From: Nageia nagi | Taxonomy: Eukaryota; Pinophyta | Length of the DNA stretch: 64,000 bases | Direction: 5' to 3' | Assembly (NCBI GenBank): GCA_050084985.1 | Contig: JBITNC010000001.1 | Location: forward strand, 64,852,001 to 64,916,000 | Shown here: piece by piece, positions 58,490 to 64,000 of the stretch | Numbering within the stretch: the first letter of the stretch is position 1 | How the letters are laid out: every line of letters starts with the position of its first letter | The notes under the pieces: generated by a model | The model's database searches: none | Seen by the model: the letters and a program-made list of their open reading frames with translations, nothing else | What the model was told of the DNA's origin: nothing | Made by a program: the position numbers and the translations under genes

Positions 58490-58870
58490 TAGAGATATAG
58501 GTAGTAAAATAACAAGTATCCATGTTGAAGGATATATAGTTGATAATGCACTTATAGATTTTGGTACTGCTATCAATATGATAACTACAACATGATGTAT
58601 CAATTGGATAATCTTAATATGCAAGAAAATTAGATAAATCTCTAGATGTATGATCGATCCACATTAGAATGTCTAGGGATACTAAAGGATGTAATGGTAA
58701 TTATTGGCTCATAGGAATTTTCTATAGACTTTCTCGATATGCAAACTAAAGTTGCTTTAGGAGGATATCTTGATCTTGGGAAGACCTTAGCTAGCTTTAA
58801 TCGATGCTCAAATAGAATATTGAAAAGAGATCATTACCATATCATATTGAAAGGATAATATATAATTATC
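58490..58870 (+). pseudogene. Gypsy-D protease
   Basis: ITSIHVEGYIVDNALIDFGT then AINMIT matches the gypsy aspartic protease start (x-V-x-N-A-L-I-D-x-G-A-x-x-N-x-M), with D-F-G in place of D-T/S-G. Later SIDFLDMQTKVALGGY and LGKTLASF correspond to the conserved end (family: LILGRPWLA). Several stops intervene. Confidence 0.78.
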
Positions 58871-59629
58871 TCTATTTTTCCCATCTCATAACATCTTAAA
58901 AAAGGTATGTAAAAAGATGAAGACAATTGTAACACTTGTTAAGATTGAGAATGAACAATACAAATGTGGGAAAAATGCTACATAGAAGATAATAGCATTT
59001 TTAGACATTTATCAAATGCCTTCCTTCCACATTCAAGAAAGAAATTTGGGTGAGACAATATAAATCATATTAAAAAAGAGCTAAATAACACCTCTCACAT
59101 TATCCCTTATGAGGAGAAAAACATGAAAGAACATGCTATTGAGAATGAAGCTAAAATCTTAGAAAAAGAAGAGGTGATGACCATTAAAAAAAATCAACAA
59201 TCAAGGACTAACCAAACTTTTTGGTTTGCTAAGATTGCAAATGCCATTCTAACAAGAGAGTTCCCTAATAACTTTTCTTCTCAATACTACAATGAAGTAA
59301 TTTAATAATGCATCCCCTATACTTGGTATGATGAATTTATTTTTGAAACTAATAATGACCATATCATACGTAGGCACATTTTATAATATGAAGTGCAAAT
59401 CATATTAAAAATTCTCAATGTAGAATCATGTAGGGGTATTTTCTTATTAAAAGAATAACTTATAATGTACAAAGATTAGGGTGTTATTGGCCCACCAGGG
59501 GCAAGGATATCTTCAACTTCATCATAGCCTACATTAAATGCAAATAAAGGAAAAATAATAAACCTACATGTTCACTGCAATCACCACTTAATTAGTGAAG
59601 ATTGACTCTTCTAGGTTCTATAACAACAT

Positions 59630-59960
59630 ATTCCTAAGGAAATCGATTCTTAATTATTGATGTTGATAATTATTCAAAATGGGCTCAAGTTAGAATGTTA
59701 AAATAAGTCACTCTTCAAAAAGTTATTGTCTTCATCTATGAGGAGATAATCACTCAATTTTTTTCTCAAAAGGAAATCATTATGGATATATAATTCTTCC
59801 TCAACTCAAAGATCATCATAATATTTTCCTCTACGAACAAGACATTGTTTAAGTTAGAATACCATTAGTTTCATCTTGAAACTTGTGTTATACCATAACA
59901 TTGCTATCAAATATTTTTCATTCCATTTGTATTGGATAAGAAACGATGGTTTGTAATTAG
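59630..59960 (+). pseudogene. Gypsy-D integrase core fragment
   Basis: IIDVDNYSKWAQVRMLK and VTLQKVIVFIYEEIITQF match the first catalytic Asp region (x-x-D-Y-F-T-K-W-V-E) and the following helix of gypsy integrases. The remainder is lost among stops. Confidence 0.72.
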
Positions 59961-60000
59961 TTGTGATCTAAGAGGAAAATATATTTAACGTCCTATTGAT

Positions 60001-60905
60001 GAAGATGATCCTATTGATGAAGAATATAGTTAGAGATTGTATTGTTGAACCATGGAAATATGCTTTGATGTTATCTTATGATACATTGAGTATATATAAC
60101 CATTAATGTATTATCACTTTGAAGTTAGATGATTTACTTAAATTTTATATGATTTTATGTACCATTATGACATACCTACTACTTTTAGGTGATTATAAAA
60201 TATTTTTAGAGTTTTCTTTAAATTTTTACATTTATTTGATTAATATATTTAATGTATTTAAAATTAGTACATTTAAATTTAAACCCTTTTAGACCCAAAA
60301 TAATGCATATAATTGTTTATGAGGGTTAATTAATACATTATTTGTCTACTTGTTCTTATTATTGCATATATCTAAAATATGGTAATAATGAATAACATAA
60401 AGATACATGTGTTTAATTAGATTTCATATTAATTCCATTAGGAGAAACATACACAAAAGATAAGCATACATTCATTCAATTGTACATCATTGGTGACCTA
60501 AAAGAGGTACATTGCTAATAGCCTAAAATCAGCAATATAACAAATGCAATCAAGAATGTAGTGACAAGTGAACGAAAGAATCATCAGATAGCAAATATAA
60601 GATATAACTTATGAATAATATTTGCACATAATAGAGTGATGTAACATGTGCTAGAATCTCTCTAGATTCCTCCTCATATTCATTTGTATGTTTGTCATCA
60701 TGATCACCTCCTCTGGAGATCATCCCCTTTTGGTTGCTTTGGATGTTTTTATATAGCAACACTTCTATTACAATATTTGACCCCTAGGTCATAATATAAT
60801 GGTCCATTACATGAATTACATAGCTTAGGGTATTTTTAACCCCTTTTTACATAATACATCATTAAGGCTCTAAAATAAATTATTTAATAAATAATAATTC
60901 ATTTT
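60001..60905. other. AT-rich spacer, no gene recognised
   Basis: Includes a short direct repeat gatgaagatgatcctattga at about 59998-60022. No coding similarity. Confidence 0.5.
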
Positions 60906-60906
60906 T

Positions 60907-61326
60907 AGATGTCTATAACCCTAAACCCCTAAAACCTTAAACCCTTAAAACCCTAAAACCTAAAATTGTAAACCTTAAAACCCTAAATCCTAAAATCCTA
61001 AAACCATAAACCCTAAACCCATAAATCATAAAACCCTTAATCCAAAATCCTAATCCTTAAACCCATAAACCCTAAAACCTAAACCCTTAAACCCTAAAAC
61101 CCTTAATCCAAAATCCTTACCCCTAAACCATAAACCCCTAAAATCCTAATTAAACCCTAATCCTTAAAATCCTAAAACCTTAAACCCTAAAACCCTAAAC
61201 CCTTAAAACCTTAAAATCCTAAACGTTAAACCCTAAAACCCTAAACTCTAAAACCTTAAACACCTACCTAAACCCTTAAAACCATAAACCTTAAACTCCT
61301 TAAGATCATAAACCCTAAAACACTAA
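60907..61326. repeat. Degenerate telomere-like array, CCCTAAA type
   Basis: About 420 bp built of ccctaaaacc, ccttaaaacc, cctaaaatcc and similar heptamer-to-octamer variants of the plant telomere unit CCCTAAA. Degenerate throughout, with both flanks ordinary AT-rich DNA. Confidence 0.88.
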
Positions 61327-62162
61327 ATAAAGATATTAGTAATTTATTTAGCTTTACTTTTTCTCCTTTCAATGTTATTTGATGTGATTTACATGTTATC
61401 TAACTTCTCACATTGATCCATAAATTGTATTTTCTAATTATATATCATTAATAAAATATAACTTAATAATAATAATATCTAACTTTACTTCATGCTAGCT
61501 AATGTAAATCCTTAGCCCTATATTATCCCTCCTTGAAAACCAAAGAAAATATTGAAAAAGGAAGAATTAATATGAAAATTAATTAACATCTATCTAGTAC
61601 AATGAATGCATTAGTTATTACATGTGAGAGAATTATTAGCCTTTTCTTTTAATCTTTAATAGAATAAAAACATGAACTTATAATAAAAGTAATAATACCA
61701 CTATTCTAGGTAGAGCATACTTTTCCAAATTGGGGTATAATACATTACCCCATGCCATGATCTAGTTGTCTAGGAGAATGCCCAAAAGACCAAAATACTA
61801 TAGTTGTTCTCTAGGAGAATTCCCATAATGCTAACATTTTTGTTGATGATCAAAATTCATTCCATGCATTGAACCTCTTCCTTTTTCATGGAAATAAATA
61901 CATGATAGTAAAAAATGCACCCAAAAGCAATTCCCAATAATGGTATAAATAATGTTTGATGTGAAAGGCCTTGTGGAAGTGAAGCATATGGTTCTTTATT
62001 TAGTTTTTGTGTAATGGGAAATGAGAGGTTTAATATAGAATTGAGAGCTATGAAGATAAATGGACTGAGCAAAAATGTAGTGATCCCTATGCTCAAACAT
62101 CTCCTCAATGTATGCTAAGTGTTAGGTTGGTTTCAAGTTTTGATTTTTTTTATGGGTCTATG
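61327..62162. other. AT-rich stretch with one hydrophobic open frame
   Basis: An 83-codon minus-strand frame (61857-62108) has two hydrophobic segments (ITTFLLSPFIFIAL and TLFIPLLGIAFGCIFYY) but no homologue that I recognise and no supporting context. Repeated text ctaggagaatgcccaaaaga and ctaggagaattcccataatg occurs at about 61770 and 61810. Confidence 0.3.
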
Positions 62163-62714
62163 CACTACATGATTAAAACCACTAAATTACCCTATAACCC
62201 TAAACCCTTAAAATCCTAAAACCCCATACCTTATACCCTTAAAAACTTAAAATCCTAAATACTTTAAAACTAAAAACCCTAAACTTTAAACTATTATGAT
62301 TTTTTGAAAATACCTATAAATCTTTACATCAACATCAAAATAAACCAAATAGTTTAATAGTGGGATATAACATCATATGTGGTATCGAGTTGAATCACAT
62401 TTGGTGTCATGTGATATCATTTTTAACATCACATTCCAATCAAAATACATAAAAAATGATGTTAAATTTGATGTCAAATTTATCGTCAAACTCAATGTTA
62501 TTTTTAATTTTTATGTAGCATCAAATTAAATGTTGACTTGCATCAAACTTTCTATTAAACGTAACATCAAACATGTCATCAAACTAAATATCACTAAATT
62601 AAAGAAAATATCAATGATACATAGCTAACACTATCTTATTCTATTTAGATTAGGAACATTACTTGGATATATTTGACACATGCCCTAACGCTATATGGGG
62701 TTTATCTTGTAGTG
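62163..62714. mobile_element. Candidate small non-autonomous CACTA derivative, 552 bp
   Basis: The right end reads ggggtttatcttgtagtg, whose complement CACTACAAGATAAACCCC is a classic plant CACTA terminus. The left candidate CACTACATGATTAAAACC matches 14 of 18 bases. Between them lie CCCTAAA-like text (62190-62290) and many ATCAAA / TTTGATG motifs (62325-62600) in both orientations, resembling subterminal repeats. The right end interrupts the Gypsy-E integrase exactly after YAL. Against it: the flanking trinucleotides ATG and TAA do not match, so the left end is uncertain. Confidence 0.5.
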
Positions 62715-63145
62715 TAAGGCATATGAGAGCTAATTGTGTTAATATTTACCATGATTTTCTACTATCTTGAAAAGAAAATCTTTAATCGTCTTATTTATTT
62801 TTTCAACTTAACCATTACCTTAAGGGTATTAAGGAGTTAGAGAAATTTTTCTCTTTGCAAAACTTGTCATAAAAATCTCTTATTTACTTACAACTAGGTT
62901 AGGCCCATTATTTTTAAAAAATTATGATACCACAACAAATTTAGTGATGATATGCTAAAAAATGAAATCAATGATATTATTTTCTTTTATCATTTTCATG
63001 GGTATTAACTCTACCCATTTTGTGAATTATTTCATGGCTATTATAATAAAATTTTGGCCTTCTCTAAAATGAAGATTAATAACACTAATGAGATCAATAA
63101 CCCCATTAGAGATTATGATTAATAACCTCAAGAACTTCCAAAGTT
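62715..63145 (-). pseudogene. Gypsy-E integrase core
   Basis: Minus strand: GVIDLISVINLHF, GQNFIIIAMK, FTKWVELIPMKMIKENNIID (first Asp replaced by Met), NNGPNLVVSK (second catalytic region, D to N), then LTPxYPxGNGxVEKINKTIK with the catalytic Glu, and LSYAL, where it is cut by the CACTA-like terminus at 62714. Stops occupy Gln, Trp and Tyr positions. 63146-64000 should hold upstream parts of the element but nothing further was readable. Confidence 0.85.
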
Positions 63146-64000
63146 TGTTTAGCCATCAATAGTTGAAGATTAGTTCATCCTATAAATTTTAGAAATCTTT
63201 AGCTTTAAAAAATTCATCAATTATAATATTTTATGAGAAAAATCAAAAAAATCAAAAATCAAAATAGCTTATTTGATTATTTGCAACTTTTCGGGTTTAG
63301 TTTGTTAGTTTCAAGTAAGATGAGGTCAAAATAGATCATTTTAGATGAAGAAAAATAAAAAAATTATCCAAAATTATCAAAAATTTTGTAATTATTATCA
63401 AGTAAGAAAAATAATAAAATTAGCAATGATGAAGCTTAAAATCAATTTTTTAGTTCCATATTTATTTCAATAGATTAGGAGATACAACCTGAAGAAATTC
63501 TAATTCCTAAAGATCAATAAAAATAAATGAAAATAATCCTAGGATCATTGTTCATCTTTTTTAAATAATAATTATAGCCTAGAAAAAGGAAATATAACTT
63601 GAATGAGTTGAAGTTCCAAGTTTTCAAGTTCATGTATCTTGATCATTATTTATTTTAGCAATAAAATTGTAAATCAAGTTTATGATCAACAATAAAAATA
63701 AAATCTAAGTTTATGTAGAGCTTGTATTTGTTTATGCAAAAATTCCTTATCATTTATTAAAAATAAAAATATATATATCATATTTTATGCCACCCATTTT
63801 TGTCTTTGGGGTAATATAAGATCCTTCATGGTCAATTCGTCATGATATCATGCTTTGGTAGTAAGTTATTTGTGATCCTTTGGATAGATTTCCTTATCCT
63901 TTCTCTTTTAGTACATACACCCATTTTGGTATCTTTTGGGATAACAAAACATATACCATGGGTACAGTTGTTAGGGATCCTTCAATATATGACCTTATTC
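63146..64000. other. AT-rich stretch to the window end, no gene recognised
   Basis: Probably the 5' side of Gypsy-E (minus strand). No motif was identified. Confidence 0.4.

Larger units (their letters stand above)
58460..60000 (+). mobile_element. Gypsy-D remnant: protease and integrase pieces, RT missing
   Basis: Protease and integrase fragments lie on the plus strand about 0.8 kb apart, which is too short to hold RT and RNase H, so a deletion has removed them. LTRs were not found. A Glu/Lys-rich frame (59123-59305, KEHAIENEAKILEKEE) lies between and belongs to the linker. Confidence 0.72.

Noticed and set aside
61857-62108. Small membrane protein gene
   Set aside because: Two hydrophobic segments only, no homologue, promoter or context. 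AT-rich DNA often gives hydrophobic frames.

Overview
This window is nuclear DNA from a plant, almost certainly a large, repeat-filled genome. It is strongly AT-rich and CpG-poor. It is packed with decayed plant-type LTR retrotransposons (Ty1/copia and Ty3/gypsy with tRNA-iMet primer sites) and contains a CACTA (En/Spm) DNA transposon. The slow-decaying nested repeats would fit a gymnosperm, but the sequence does not prove this. No intact cellular gene was found. Every long coding region is a broken transposon gene, apart from one malate dehydrogenase exon, a SET-like gene remnant and some unidentified exon remnants.

Layout: 1-4639 is a minus-strand copia element (Copia-1), complete except for the far part of its 3' LTR. 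4640-8516 is spacer holding a malate dehydrogenase pseudo-exon and a tandem duplication. 8517-17326 is a second minus-strand copia (Copia-2) with 502-bp LTRs and an unusually long leader of about 3 kb. 17327-18671 is unidentified.

From 18672 to about 53300 there is one nest of insertions that can be taken apart. The oldest element (Retro-C, plus strand: LTR, primer site, gag, acidic ORF, poly-Glu tract, gypsy-type pol) was split by a chromovirus (Gypsy-B; 5-bp duplication AGTGT). The 5' LTR of Gypsy-B was in turn split by a 23.75-kb CACTA element (20822-44573; 3-bp duplication ATA). Inside the CACTA lie a 5'-truncated gypsy (Gypsy-A, 23.2-28.2 kb) and a small LTR element without coding capacity (31687-34915; 5-bp duplication TATCC). 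The CACTA also carries a TNP2 transposase fossil, a SET-domain-like gene fossil with a repetitive first exon, a plus-strand spliced remnant near its right end, and an array of telomere-like CCCTAA repeats embedded in a larger tandem repeat.

Right of the nest are an orphan LTR with primer site (54.65 kb), a less AT-rich anonymous stretch (54.9-56.6 kb), a 32-bp minisatellite (57.6 kb), a gypsy remnant with protease and integrase pieces (58.5-60.0 kb), a degenerate CCCTAAA-type array (60.9-61.3 kb), a possible small CACTA derivative (62163-62714) and a minus-strand gypsy integrase (62.7-63.15 kb) that it interrupts.

Nothing here works together as a pathway. The biology is transposon layering, gene-fragment capture and decay. 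Many premature stops sit where C-to-T (or G-to-A) change of CAA, CAG, CGA or TGG codons would put them, as expected from methylcytosine deamination.
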